Assembly: GCF_017948595.1 (NCBI RefSeq)
Contig: NZ_JAGFBV010000004.1
Location: forward strand, 62,001-126,000
Direction: 5' to 3'
Length of the DNA: 64,000 nt
DNA from: Flavobacterium geliluteum
GTDB lineage: Bacteria; Bacteroidota; Bacteroidia; Flavobacteriales; Flavobacteriaceae
The notes under the pieces were generated by a model. The model was not told the origin of the DNA and searched no databases. It saw only the letters and a program-made list of their open reading frames with translations. A program made the position numbers and the translations under genes. The stretch's first letter is position 1. Each line of letters opens with the position of its first letter. Shown piece by piece: positions 1-8,757 of the stretch.

Positions 1-417
1 GCAATGGTTGAAGGTTGGGCGGTTTATGCCGAATTGATGATGCTAGAAAGTGGCTATAAAAACTCAGATGAAATGTGGTTGATGTACTACAAATGGAATC
101 TAAGAACGACATGCAATACTATTTTGGATTATAGTGTACATACCAAAAACATGTCTAAAGAAGCTGCGATCGATTTATTGACTAAAGAAGCATTTCAGCA
201 ACAAGCTGAAGCAGATGGAAAATGGAAACGTGTAACACTTTCTCAAGTGCAATTGTGTTCTTATTTTACAGGTTATACAGAGATTTTTAACTTAAGAGAA
301 GAACTTAAAAAACAACAAGGAGATCAATTCAAATTGAAAGAATTTCATGAAAAATTCTTAAGTTTTGGAAGCGCTCCCGTAAAATACATTAAGGAATTGA
401 TGTTGTCGAAAGAGTAA
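1..417 (+). CDS. DUF885 family protein, C-terminal part
   Basis: The reading frame is open at the left edge of the window and ends at the TAA at 415-417, so only the last 138 or so residues are present. The fragment starts with the EGWAVYAE motif, which in the DUF885 family follows the zinc-binding HExxH motif; that motif must lie to the left of the window. DUF885 proteins are usually about 550-600 aa, are often exported, and are thought to be metallopeptidase-like, but substrates are poorly known. The ATG at position 4 is an internal methionine and not the start. The family call is good; the enzyme activity is inference. Confidence 0.8.
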   Translation, partial: AMVEGWAVYAELMMLESGYKNSDEMWLMYYKWNLRTTCNTILDYSVHTKNMSKEAAIDLLTKEAFQQQAEADGKWKRVTLSQVQLCSYFTGYTEIFNLREELKKQQGDQFKLKEFHEKFLSFGSAPVKYIKELMLSKE

Positions 418-490
418 ATCCTTAAGATATTTTGTAAAAAAGGTTTGATGAGATTAGAGTTTCATCAAACCTTTTTGCTTGTAATACAAT

Positions 491-898
491 TTACTTTGAG
501 TTTGACTCTAGCTCAAACAATTGCAATTGACTTTTCAGTCTTTCAACCAATAAATTCATCATTCTTTTGTTTAAACTGGAAGAATTCTGAATGTAAGTAG
601 TGTATTCTTCGACAGTAAAAAGCCCAATCACCATTCCTTTTAGAGCATTTCTAAATTTAATATCTTTTTGAATTGAATTTTCGATCGTCTGTATCTTCTT
701 TTCGATCGTATGCGAATAAAAGTCAGGTTTGTTTTTATTTACATAATTGATAAAAACTGCGATAAACAGCTCATTTTGAAGCTTTAAAATTGGTCTAATT
801 GTTTGATTTTGAAATAATTCATCAGGTGAAGACTGAGTACCAACGGTTCCTAAAGTTTCGCCTCTAAATTCTCTTAAAAAAGTATCTCTGTCTGCCAT
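491..898 (-). CDS. Conserved hypothetical protein, 135 aa
   Basis: A 135-aa soluble protein without signal peptide or membrane segment. It looks mainly helical, with a charged N-terminus (RDTFLREFRGETLG) and a lysine/glutamate-rich second half. I recall close relatives in Flavobacteriaceae genomes carrying vague or wrong labels, and see no catalytic motif that would support an enzyme. It converges with the DUF885 gene and diverges from the thioesterase gene, 68 bp from its start, so it is probably transcribed alone. The ATG at 898 is the first in frame and fits the conserved-looking N-terminus. Function unknown. Confidence 0.75.
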   Translation of the reverse strand: MADRDTFLREFRGETLGTVGTQSSPDELFQNQTIRPILKLQNELFIAVFINYVNKNKPDFYSHTIEKKIQTIENSIQKDIKFRNALKGMVIGLFTVEEYTTYIQNSSSLNKRMMNLLVERLKSQLQLFELESNSK

Positions 899-966
899 GT
901 TTTTTCTTTAAATTTAAAAAAAAATAACATACAAAAAGGTTATTTTTGTTTATATAATAGTAAAAT

Positions 967-1350
967 ATGAGATTCCATACCAGAAAATGGGTCAAACCCC
1001 AAGATTTAAATCCAAACGGTACTTTATTTGGCGGACAATTACTCGCTTGGATTGATGAAGAGCTGGCTTTGTACTCGATTGTTCAATTAGAAAACCCAAG
1101 AGTAGTAACCAAACACATGTCTGAAATCAATTTTAAAAGCTCTGCCAGACAAGGTGATATTGTCGAAATTGGTATTGATGTGGTAAAGTTTGGAAATACT
1201 TCTCTCGTCTTAAAATGTGCTGTTCGAAATATGATGACCCGCGAAATTATCATCACTATTGACAGTACGACTATGGTAAATCTGGATGAAGACGGGAAGC
1301 CAAAAGCACACGGAAAAACACAAATTGAGTTTGTAAAAGATCGTTTGTAA
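967..1350 (+). CDS. Acyl-CoA thioesterase, hotdog fold (YciA/BACH-like)
   Basis: This 127-aa protein matches the short cytosolic acyl-CoA thioesterases, which hydrolyse acyl-CoA to free fatty acid and CoA. Visible family marks are the N-terminal DLNPNGTLFGGQLLAWIDE stretch, where N, G and D line the active site and hotdog helix, and the central SEINFKSSARQGDIVEIG strand region. Length is at the short end of the usual 120-160 aa. A TATTTTTG box at 941-948 could be the -7 promoter element, 18 bp before the ATG. The gene stands alone with a lipoprotein gene 44 bp downstream. The exact substrate cannot be read from sequence. Confidence 0.88.
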   Translation: MRFHTRKWVKPQDLNPNGTLFGGQLLAWIDEELALYSIVQLENPRVVTKHMSEINFKSSARQGDIVEIGIDVVKFGNTSLVLKCAVRNMMTREIIITIDSTTMVNLDEDGKPKAHGKTQIEFVKDRL

Positions 1351-1394
1351 AGAGTTTTATTAGTTAAGTTATATTTTTTAAAATAACATTAAAA

Positions 1395-1835
1395 ATGTCA
1401 AAAAGATCACTGCTTTTTGTTGTGCTGAGTTTAAGTATTTTAGTCGCTTGCAATTCAAAGGAAGATAAAGATACGTACAAATTTTCTTTGTACCGTGCAG
1501 TTAATAAAAACGATACTGCAACTTTAACATTAAACAAAAATGAAAAACGCTTTTTTGGCCAATACGAAATAACCCATTATGAAATTGGCAAAGATTCTGG
1601 CGATGTAGAAGGAAATATAGTAGGAGATACGCTAAAAGGGAGTTTTCATTATAAAACTCATGGCGGGAGCTGGAAAAGAGTGCCACTGGCTTTGTTACAA
1701 AAAGACAACAAACTTTTTCTGGGTACAGGCGTTATAGGAACTTATCTTAATCTTCCCTGCTATATACCTGATATTCCTATAGATTATACAAATCCTGAGT
1801 TTCTTTTTGAAGAAATAAAAGTAGAAAAAAAATAA
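1395..1835 (+). CDS. Putative lipoprotein, 146 aa
   Basis: The N-terminus is a lipoprotein signal: basic MSKRS, a hydrophobic core, then a lipobox LVAC with the acylated cysteine near residue 19. The rest is a beta-rich domain (FGQYEITHYEIGKDSGDVEGNIVGDTLKGSF) that resembles small surface or periplasmic lipoproteins of Flavobacteriia with no assigned role. It follows the thioesterase gene on the same strand and could be co-transcribed, though 44 bp separate them. The product is probably anchored in the outer or inner membrane facing the periplasm. Function unknown. Confidence 0.8.
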   Translation: MSKRSLLFVVLSLSILVACNSKEDKDTYKFSLYRAVNKNDTATLTLNKNEKRFFGQYEITHYEIGKDSGDVEGNIVGDTLKGSFHYKTHGGSWKRVPLALLQKDNKLFLGTGVIGTYLNLPCYIPDIPIDYTNPEFLFEEIKVEKK

Positions 1836-1922
1836 AATAAGGGACAATATGATATAAGTAAATTTTAAGTTTTATATTAAATGAAACAATATTTACTTAT
1901 ATCATTTTGCGTTACAATGACC

Positions 1923-3179
1923 TTATTCTGTGTTTCCAATCTTAGAAGGAAGCTCAAATATCTCTAAATCAAAATATTGTACAGACGCCATTACATGATC
2001 AAAAATATCCGACATGATATACTCGTAATTGGCCCAGCGTTTGTCACTCGAGAAAGCATAAATTTCTAGAGGAACACCATGCGCAGTAGATTGCAGCTGA
2101 CGACACATAATATGCATATCCTTGTTAAGACCCGGATGCGTCACCAAATACTGAATGATATATTTTCTAAACAAACCCAAATTAGTCATATTGCGACCAT
2201 TTAGGGCGAGGGTTTTGTCTACTCCGTTGGATGCATTGTATTTCTCAATTTCTACCTGTCTGGTTTCGATATAAGAAGTAATAAGCTGTACTTTTTTCAT
2301 CTGCTCCAAATCTTCGGGATATAGAAAACGAATACTGCTGCTTTTGATTAAAATATGTCTTTTAATGCGTCTACCATCCGATTTTTGCATGCCGCGCCAG
2401 TTCTGAAAAGAATCCGAACTCAATGCATAAGTTGGAATCGTGGTAATGGTATTATCAAAATTTCGAACTTTTACGGTGGTCAGATTGATTTCGATAACAT
2501 CACCGTCAGCACCAAATTTGTCCATTGTAATCCAGTCGCCAATGCGCACCATATCGTTTATCGCTACTTGTACACTCGAAACAAAACCTAAAATAGTATC
2601 TCTGAAAATCAAGATAATAATAGCCGAAAGTGTTCCTAAAACAGTTAGTAATTCACCTTTTTTTACTCCAAATAAAGTCGAAATGATCATTGCGATTCCA
2701 AAAATCCAAAGCACGATCATGATTACCTGAATAAAGCTATCAATTGGTTTGTCGCTGTATTCGGGCTTCTGTTTTAGATAATCTTTTAAAGCATTAAAAA
2801 TAGTTCTGGTAATCCATAAACTGATCAAAACGATATAAACGCCCACTATTTTTCCAAAAACAGATTCCCAGTACTCATATTTGTCCAAAATGATGGGAAC
2901 CGCCTTATAAATAAAGAAAAACGGAATAAGGTAAGCGGTATATTTGGTTGTTTTATTATGAATGAGATAATCATCAAACTTTGTCTTGGTTTTTTGCGCA
3001 AAAACGGCCATTAATGTTACCAAAACAAATTTGGCAACATAATAAATAGCATACGCCAAAGCGAGCATGAGGACAATATTGAAGGCAAGGCTGATGTAAG
3101 ACGCAAAGTTGCGACTCATTCCCCAATGTCTAAAAACAGGATATAAAAAGTTGAATAATTTATCCAAAATATTATGCAT
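1923..3179 (-). CDS. Mechanosensitive ion channel, MscS family
   Basis: A 418-aa membrane protein with about five hydrophobic segments in the first 200 residues, followed by a soluble MscS beta domain. The pore-lining helix region and the following FVSSVQVAINDMVRIGDWI stretch are typical of MscS, as is the beta-domain segment VIEINLTTVKVRNFDNTITTIP. Such channels open under membrane tension and release solutes during osmotic downshock. Its start overlaps the stop of the upstream DUF3817 gene by 8 bp, so the two are very likely one transcript and translationally coupled. It resembles the larger YbdG-type channels more than the small E. coli MscS. Confidence 0.92.
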   Translation of the reverse strand: MHNILDKLFNFLYPVFRHWGMSRNFASYISLAFNIVLMLALAYAIYYVAKFVLVTLMAVFAQKTKTKFDDYLIHNKTTKYTAYLIPFFFIYKAVPIILDKYEYWESVFGKIVGVYIVLISLWITRTIFNALKDYLKQKPEYSDKPIDSFIQVIMIVLWIFGIAMIISTLFGVKKGELLTVLGTLSAIIILIFRDTILGFVSSVQVAINDMVRIGDWITMDKFGADGDVIEINLTTVKVRNFDNTITTIPTYALSSDSFQNWRGMQKSDGRRIKRHILIKSSSIRFLYPEDLEQMKKVQLITSYIETRQVEIEKYNASNGVDKTLALNGRNMTNLGLFRKYIIQYLVTHPGLNKDMHIMCRQLQSTAHGVPLEIYAFSSDKRWANYEYIMSDIFDHVMASVQYFDLEIFELPSKIGNTE

Positions 3180-3459
3180 TTACAGCTAAGTATTTTTTCT
3201 CTATATAAAAAGTACCAAACGGAATAAGAGACGCAATCAATATAATTCCGAATGTTTTAAGATCCCAATTTTGAGATTTTCTAAGCAAAATACCCAAAAT
3301 AATATAACCAATAAACAAAACACCATGTCCAATTCCGAAAGGACGAACTATTGTATGGTAAAGTTCCGGATTATTGCTTTTTAAAATAAGCATATTGACA
3401 ATTAATACCAAATAAGAGATTCCTTCTAAAATTGCTGTAACCTTAAAAATCTTGAGCAT
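3172..3459 (-). CDS. DUF3817 domain membrane protein
   Basis: A 95-aa protein with three hydrophobic segments and the DUF3817 signature: LEGISYLVL near the N-terminus, then PFGIGHGVLFIGY with the conserved histidine, and a C-terminal helix ending PFGTFYIEKKYL. The family is found alone or fused to other membrane proteins and has no established function. Here its last codons overlap the mscS start, which suggests joint expression and perhaps a role in the same membrane process. The call rests on the family pattern only. Confidence 0.88.
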   Translation of the reverse strand: MLKIFKVTAILEGISYLVLIVNMLILKSNNPELYHTIVRPFGIGHGVLFIGYIILGILLRKSQNWDLKTFGIILIASLIPFGTFYIEKKYLAVNA

Positions 3460-3510
3460 TTAATTATTTTTTTAATTTGTAAAAGCAAAATTAAGTATTA
3501 TCCTTGGTTT

Positions 3511-3543
3511 TTGATTAGGAATGCTAAAAGTAATTTACTTTTG
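3511..3543 (+). promoter_or_regulatory. Candidate Bacteroidota-type promoter for the DUF6155 gene
   Basis: TTG at 3511-3513 and TACTTTTG at 3536-3543 match the -33 TTG and -7 TAnnTTTG elements of Bacteroidota sigma-A promoters with 22 bp between them. The next ATG is at 3562, giving a leader of roughly 10-15 nt. Assignment is by pattern only. Confidence 0.45.
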
Positions 3544-3561
3544 TATTCTTAAACTTTGATA

Positions 3562-4095
3562 ATGAGTAAACGCGATTTAAAAAAATACCTGGGCGAACTG
3601 ACCAAAGAGCAACTCGAAGAACAAATTATCGAGTTGTACGAGAAATTCAGTCCTGTAAAAGTGTATTACGATTTTGTTTTTAATCCGAAAGAAGACAAAC
3701 TTTTGCAAGAATGCAAGACAAAAATCTCGCAGGAGTATTTTCCTGTCAGAAAACCGGGTACCAAATCGCGGTCAAAGGCAAAAATGCGCCGTTCTGTGGC
3801 ACAAAAATACATCAAACACTTTATTTTACTTGGTGTCGATCCTTTTGTGATCGCCGATGTTATGCTGTACAATATTGAAATTGCGCAAACGTTTTCTTCA
3901 GGAAATTATATTAAACAAGAATTATTTTACAAAAGCATCTTTAACTCCTTTGAACAGGCGGTAAATTTTATAATTTCAAACGGAATTTTATCAGAATTTA
4001 AATCCCGAATTGTCTCCATAAAAGAAGAAACAACCCAACAAAAATGGAAGAATAAGCATGATTTTGAGGTGGTTCTGGAGAAAATCGACTTTTGA
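3562..4095 (+). CDS. DUF6155 family protein
   Basis: A 177-aa soluble, highly charged protein, counting from the ATG at 3562; an in-frame TTG lies six bases upstream but has no advantage. It begins MSKRDLKKYLGELTKEQLEEQI and contains the block KVYYDFVFNPKEDKLLQECK that I associate with the DUF6155 family of Bacteroidota. No catalytic or binding motif can be seen and there is no signal peptide. A basic patch (KPGTKSRSKAKMRRSVAQKYIKH) could contact nucleic acid, which is inference. It is a monocistronic gene between the mscS pair and a helicase gene. Confidence 0.78.
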   Translation: MSKRDLKKYLGELTKEQLEEQIIELYEKFSPVKVYYDFVFNPKEDKLLQECKTKISQEYFPVRKPGTKSRSKAKMRRSVAQKYIKHFILLGVDPFVIADVMLYNIEIAQTFSSGNYIKQELFYKSIFNSFEQAVNFIISNGILSEFKSRIVSIKEETTQQKWKNKHDFEVVLEKIDF

Positions 4096-4175
4096 AAGGT
4101 TTTCTTATAAAAAATCTTATTTAAAAAAATCATTTATTTTACGTTAAAATAAGGTGAATAACTGTTTTTTAGGTG

Positions 4176-4183
4176 TATTTTTG
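4176..4183 (+). promoter_or_regulatory. Candidate -7 promoter element of the DEAH helicase gene
   Basis: TATTTTTG fits TAnnTTTG and lies 20 bp before the ATG at 4204. No clear TTG is seen at the expected -33 distance, so this is a weak call. Confidence 0.35.
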
Positions 4184-4203
4184 CAAAAATCCAAAAATTT
4201 ACA

Positions 4204-5745
4204 ATGTCTCAAAACACTTTAGAAATAGAAAGAGAAGAGAAAAAAGAACTTTATGCCTATCAAAAAGGTGACATCGACGCCATTTTTGAACGTTTAGACA
4301 ATGCTTCTTCAAAACATCATTTATTATATCAACTGCCAACGGGTGGAGGAAAAACTGTGATTTTCTCCGAAATCGTTCGTCGTTATCTAGCCAATAATGA
4401 TAAAAAAGTAGTGGTTTTAACGCATCGTATCGAACTTTGTAAGCAAACCTCTAAAATGCTTAAAGGTTTTGGAGTTACAAATAAAATTATCAACAGTAAA
4501 GTAAAAGAATTGCCGGATCAAAACGATTATTCTTGCTTTGTTGCGATGGTAGAAACGCTTAAAAACCGTATCAACGACGAAAAATTACACCTTGATAATA
4601 TTGGTTTGGTCATCATTGACGAGGCACATTACAATTCGTTCAGAAAATTATTAAACTCATTCAAAAATGCTTTTATTCTTGGAGTAACGGCAACACCTTT
4701 GAGTTCGAATATAAAATTGCCAATGCATCAGAGTTATGATGAGCTTATCGTAGGCGATACGATTAGTTCCCTGATCGACAAAGGTTTTCTTGCAAAAGCA
4801 ACAACATATAGCTATGATGTAGGATTGACATCGCTAAAAGTGGGTATCAACGGAGATTATACCGTAAAATCATCAGATGATTTGTACACCAATACCATCA
4901 TGCAGGAGAAATTGTTGCATGCATATACAGAACGATCTTTGGGCAAAAAAACCCTGATTTTCAACAACGGTATCCATACTTCTTTATACGTTTATGAAAC
5001 TTTTAGAGAAGCCGGTTACGACATCAGACACCTTGATAATACAAGTAGTGCCGAAGAAAGAAAAGATATTTTGGCATGGTTTAAGAAAACTCCAGATGCA
5101 ATCTTAACATCTGTCGGAATCTTAACCACTGGTTTTGATGAGCCAACGGTAGAAACTATTATTTTAAACAGAGCCACAAAATCATTGACTTTGTACTACC
5201 AAATGATTGGTCGTGGTTCTCGTAAATTACCCGGTAAAGACGAATTTACGGTAATTGATTTAGGGAACAACGCAGCTCGTTTTGGACTGTGGAGCGAGCC
5301 TGTAAACTGGCAACATATCTTTAAATCACCTGAATTTTACCTGGAAAACCTACGTGATGATACCGAAATCGAATTGTATTTTAAGTATACGATGCCACCG
5401 GAATTACGTGCTAAATTTAGCAAAACAGCCGATGTAACTTTTGATGTAGACGAAGAACACAAATTAATTATCAAGCAAAATTTACGTTCAAAAGTGGTTT
5501 TAGACAAGTCGCTGGAACAACACGCCGCCATGTGCGTCGACAATTCTGAAACCCTTCAGGAAGCAAAAGCACTAGGAAAAGAGCTGGATGATGATATCGA
5601 ATGCCGCATCAAACGCTATGCAAAATGTTTGAGCCAATGCAGTAAAAACTACCGCGAATGGCTGGTTGATGATTACAAACTAAAAATGGTACTATTAATC
5701 GGTAAAAAATACCGTGAAAAAATCATGAACGAACCGGATGAATAG
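4204..5745 (+). CDS. DEAD/DEAH-box superfamily 2 helicase
   Basis: A 513-aa SF2 helicase of the SSL2/RadD-like group. Motif I (TGGGKT, near residue 47), motif II DEAH (near 139), motif III TATP, and the C-terminal helicase motifs TTGFDEPTVETIILNRAT and QMIGRGSR are all present, so ATPase activity is expected. The last 130 residues are a family-specific extension rich in charged residues and cysteines (ECRIKRYAKCLSQCSKNY). Such helicases act on DNA repair intermediates or RNA; sequence alone does not decide. It is transcribed alone, followed by a 290-bp gap holding dispersed repeats. Confidence 0.9.
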   Translation: MSQNTLEIEREEKKELYAYQKGDIDAIFERLDNASSKHHLLYQLPTGGGKTVIFSEIVRRYLANNDKKVVVLTHRIELCKQTSKMLKGFGVTNKIINSKVKELPDQNDYSCFVAMVETLKNRINDEKLHLDNIGLVIIDEAHYNSFRKLLNSFKNAFILGVTATPLSSNIKLPMHQSYDELIVGDTISSLIDKGFLAKATTYSYDVGLTSLKVGINGDYTVKSSDDLYTNTIMQEKLLHAYTERSLGKKTLIFNNGIHTSLYVYETFREAGYDIRHLDNTSSAEERKDILAWFKKTPDAILTSVGILTTGFDEPTVETIILNRATKSLTLYYQMIGRGSRKLPGKDEFTVIDLGNNAARFGLWSEPVNWQHIFKSPEFYLENLRDDTEIELYFKYTMPPELRAKFSKTADVTFDVDEEHKLIIKQNLRSKVVLDKSLEQHAAMCVDNSETLQEAKALGKELDDDIECRIKRYAKCLSQCSKNYREWLVDDYKLKMVLLIGKKYREKIMNEPDE

Positions 5746-5826
5746 CAATTTGTTTTATGTTTTTTTGTTTCAGGTTTCAAGTTTCAGGTTGTGACGTTAA
5801 ACATTGGAATTTAAACAATAATTTAA

Positions 5827-5906
5827 GGAGCTATTTCCTGCTGTCCGCTGTATCTTTTATGCCGAAACCCGGCACAAAAGGATGCCGCTCCCATCAGGGC
5901 TAGGGC
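5827..5906 (-). repeat. Structured dispersed element, copy A
   Basis: One of six related copies in this window. Read on the minus strand it starts GCCCTAGCCCTGAT and ends AGCAGGAAATAGCTCC, with a central hairpin at 5854-5880 (11-bp arms, 5-nt loop). On the minus strand the arm contains a G-U pair where the plus strand would have an A-C mismatch. It lies between two co-directional helicase genes. The gap 5746-6037 also holds a copy of the TTTCAGGTTTCAAG repeat at about 5769-5787. Confidence 0.75.
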
Positions 5907-6037
5907 TTTAGGTTCTACAAGAAAAATAGATACACAATAAAAATTAAGAATAAAAAGTTCTAATAAAAAATCATTTTAATCTGAGTAATCTGTGGCAGAA
6001 TCTAAAAATCTAACATCAGAACTCTAAAATACAAAGT

Positions 6038-7372
6038 ATGTCTAAACAATTCTCAGCATTAGGGATTTCAGCACCGATTATAAAAGCGTTAAACGAATTG
6101 AACATTGTTGAGCCAACAGAAATTCAACAAAAAACAATTCCGTTGCTTTTGGCTGAAACTCATGACGTAGTGGGTTTGGCCAAGACGGGAACGGGTAAAA
6201 CAGCCGCTTTCGGATTACCATTGTTGCAATTGATAGATACACAATCGCCCATTGTACAGGCTGTTATTTTGGTGCCAACACGAGAATTAGGACATCAGAT
6301 TTTTAGAAATTTAGAAGATTTTGCCAAACACATACCCAACATTTCGATAGCGGCAACTTGTGGAGGAATCCCGATAAAACCTCAAATAGAGCGACTTGCA
6401 CATCCAACTCATATAGTGGTAGCCACGCCGGGACGTTTGATCGATTTGATTCAGCGTAAAGCAATAGATTTAAAACAAACACAATTTTTAGTGTTAGACG
6501 AAGCCGATGAAATGGTTACGATTCTTAAAGAAAGTCTAGACGAAATTGTGGCTGAGCTTCCAAAAAAACACCGTACTTTATTGTTTTCAGCAACTTTGCC
6601 AGGAACGATCAAACAACTGATTCAGAATTACTTAAACAAAAATGTTGTTCAGGTAAGTGCCAACATGGAGACAGTTGGTAACCAAGGAATTGATCATGAA
6701 TACATTGTGGTTGATCCTATAGAAAAATTAGATGTTTTAATGCATTTTCTGAACTCCAGAGACGGAGAACGCGGCATTATTTTTTGCAAAACCAAAGCTG
6801 CTGTTAATAAATTGGCTAAAAATCTGGCGATAAACCGTTTTTCTTCGGGAGCAATCCACGGAAGTTTGTCGCAGGGAATTCGTGACCGAATTATGGAACA
6901 ATTTCGTGAAGGACACATTAATATTTTGGTAGCGACAGATTTAGCTGCCAGAGGAATTGATGTGAAAGAGATTTCTTATGTGGTCAATTATCATTTACCA
7001 GACGTTTACGAGACCTATGTGCACAGAAGTGGAAGAACTGCCAGAGCAGGAGCAAAGGGGCTTTCGTTAACAGTTTTACAACAGGAAGAAGTAATAGAAA
7101 TTCCTGAATTTGAAAAAGCATTAGGTTTAAAATTTACCGAGTTCAAAAAACCTTCGGTAGCAAGTTTAGAAGAGAATAATACGCTTTTATGGGCCAAGCA
7201 AATCTTCAAAACCAAACCCAATCACGAACTTTCTGGGGATTTAAAAACAAAGGTAAAAACAGTATTTCATCATCTTACCAAAGACGAATTAATAGAAAAA
7301 TTATTGGCCAATTATGTTTTGCAAAACAAAGTAGATGTAACTGAAAAACCTGTTAAAAAATTCAAAAAGTAA
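6038..7372 (+). CDS. DEAD-box ATP-dependent RNA helicase
   Basis: A 444-aa DEAD-box protein with the full motif set: Q-motif region (LNIVEPTEIQQKTIP), motif I AKTGTGKT near residue 48, PTRELGHQ, TPGR, DEAD near 154, SAT, and C-terminal ATDLAARGIDV and HRSGRTARAG. Such enzymes unwind short RNA duplexes in ribosome assembly or mRNA turnover. The C-terminus is short and basic (VTEKPVKKFKK) with no separate RNA-binding domain, unlike DbpA. The gene is likely monocistronic; the following gene has its own promoter candidate. Which RNA it acts on is unknown. Confidence 0.93.
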   Translation: MSKQFSALGISAPIIKALNELNIVEPTEIQQKTIPLLLAETHDVVGLAKTGTGKTAAFGLPLLQLIDTQSPIVQAVILVPTRELGHQIFRNLEDFAKHIPNISIAATCGGIPIKPQIERLAHPTHIVVATPGRLIDLIQRKAIDLKQTQFLVLDEADEMVTILKESLDEIVAELPKKHRTLLFSATLPGTIKQLIQNYLNKNVVQVSANMETVGNQGIDHEYIVVDPIEKLDVLMHFLNSRDGERGIIFCKTKAAVNKLAKNLAINRFSSGAIHGSLSQGIRDRIMEQFREGHINILVATDLAARGIDVKEISYVVNYHLPDVYETYVHRSGRTARAGAKGLSLTVLQQEEVIEIPEFEKALGLKFTEFKKPSVASLEENNTLLWAKQIFKTKPNHELSGDLKTKVKTVFHHLTKDELIEKLLANYVLQNKVDVTEKPVKKFKK

Positions 7373-7384
7373 TATTTCAAACTG

Positions 7385-7414
7385 TTGACTTTGCAAATTT
7401 ATGTCGTACATTTA
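7385..7414 (+). promoter_or_regulatory. Candidate promoter of the NADH dehydrogenase gene
   Basis: TTG at 7385-7387 and TACATTTA at 7407-7414 are 19 bp apart and fit the Bacteroidota -33/-7 pattern with one mismatch in the last base. The ATG is 42 bp downstream. Confidence 0.4.
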
Positions 7415-7456
7415 GGAGGTATTTTTTTAATAAAACCTACTTAATAAACAACTTAT

Positions 7457-8716
7457 ATGAATATAGTCATCATTGGAGGTGGTTTTGCGGGCATCAATTT
7501 GGCAAAAGAACTTGTAAATCATCCTCAAATACAGGTTACACTTGTAGATAAAAACAATTACAATTTTTTTCCACCACTTATATACCAGGTTGCTACAGCT
7601 TTTTTGGAGCCTTCTAGCATTAGTTATCCTTTTAGGAAATTTTTTGCCGGTAAAAAAAATCTCCAATTTCGTTTAGGAGAATTGCTTTCTGTTGTACCTT
7701 CCGAAAGCAAAATCATTCTTAATAATGGCGAATTGGTTTACGATCATCTGGTTTTTGCCACTGGTGCCGAAACCAGTTATTTTGGTATGGAAAATGTAAT
7801 GAAAAACGCCATTCCGATGAAAACATTGAACGATGCCATCGAAATGCGAAATACATTACTTAAAAACCTCGAAAAAGCGGCCATTACAAAAGATATTCGC
7901 AAACGTCGCAAATTATTGACTATTGTTGTGGCTGGAGGAGGTCCGACAGGAGTAGAGGTTTCTGGAATGTTTGCTGAAATGCGAAAAAATATACTTTTAA
8001 AAGAATATCCAGAGCTCGAAACTTCTGCGAGCAATGTGTATTTGGTCGATGGAGGAGACGCATTACTCTCGCCAATGAGTAAGGCTTCACAAAAAGATAC
8101 TTTAGAAGCACTGACAAATCTGGGTGTTGTTGTAAAATTGAACAGCCGAGTGACAGACTATGTTGATGATACCGTGTTTTTTGAAAATGGAGAAACTATT
8201 AAAACTAAAAACTTAATTTGGGCTGCTGGTGTTACTGCTAAAATTTTCGAAGGAATTCCAAAAGAAAGTTATGGTCGTGGCAGACGTATGGCAACGGATC
8301 CGTATAATAAGGTAAAAGGTTTTGAAAATATTTATGCTATTGGCGACACTGCGATTACTGCCGGAGATAAAAACTTTCCTGATGGGCATCCGCAAGTTGC
8401 TCAGGTAGCAATTCAGCAAGGATTAAATTTAGCCAAAAACTTTAAAGCTTTAGTTCAAAATAAACCTCTCAAGCCTTTTGCTTACAATGACAAAGGTTCT
8501 ATGGCGATTATCGGAAAAAACAAAGCTGTAGTAGATTTACCTAGCCCAAAATGGCATTTTAAAGGATTTTTTGCCTGGATAATCTGGCTGTTTATTCACT
8601 TAATATCTTTGATCACGTACAGAAACAGGCTGAAGACCTTTTATAACTGGATGATCGCTTATTTTGCCAGTGATCAGTCACTCAGAATGATTATCAGACC
8701 TGATAGAAAACAGTAA
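7457..8716 (+). CDS. ndh: Type II NADH:quinone dehydrogenase (NDH-2)
   Basis: A 419-aa FAD-dependent oxidoreductase that passes electrons from NADH to quinone without pumping protons, bound to the inner face of the membrane. The FAD-binding GGGFAGINLAKEL is at residues 7-19, the second dinucleotide fold GGGPTGVEVSG near 159, and the FAD-closing YAIGDTA near 294-300. The C-terminus has the hydrophobic and amphipathic stretch (FAWIIWLFIHLISLITYRNR) typical of NDH-2 membrane attachment. Length fits the family. It ends at a strong bidirectional terminator shared with the converging transporter gene. Confidence 0.92.
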   Translation: MNIVIIGGGFAGINLAKELVNHPQIQVTLVDKNNYNFFPPLIYQVATAFLEPSSISYPFRKFFAGKKNLQFRLGELLSVVPSESKIILNNGELVYDHLVFATGAETSYFGMENVMKNAIPMKTLNDAIEMRNTLLKNLEKAAITKDIRKRRKLLTIVVAGGGPTGVEVSGMFAEMRKNILLKEYPELETSASNVYLVDGGDALLSPMSKASQKDTLEALTNLGVVVKLNSRVTDYVDDTVFFENGETIKTKNLIWAAGVTAKIFEGIPKESYGRGRRMATDPYNKVKGFENIYAIGDTAITAGDKNFPDGHPQVAQVAIQQGLNLAKNFKALVQNKPLKPFAYNDKGSMAIIGKNKAVVDLPSPKWHFKGFFAWIIWLFIHLISLITYRNRLKTFYNWMIAYFASDQSLRMIIRPDRKQ

Positions 8717-8717
8717 C

Positions 8718-8747
8718 AAAAAAGCCAGAATATTTTCTGGCTTTTTT
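8718..8747. terminator. Bidirectional terminator between ndh and the Bcr/CflA gene
   Basis: A perfect 13-bp stem (AAAAAAGCCAGAA / TTCTGGCTTTTTT) with a TATT loop. A and T runs on either side let it stop transcription from both converging genes. Confidence 0.85.
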
Positions 8748-8757
8748 GTTTTGATCA

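Noticed and set aside
1881..1967. A 28-codon plus-strand frame starting MKQYLLISFCVTMTLFCVSN, like a signal peptide
   Set aside because: It runs into the 3' end of the converging mscS gene and stops at once. It may be a remnant of an exported protein gene, but cannot be supported as a gene.
5827..5906. Integron attC sites as an explanation of the structured element
   Set aside because: The ends lack the inverted core sites (RYYYAAC / GTTRRRY), there is no integrase, and the copies are dispersed rather than arrayed.
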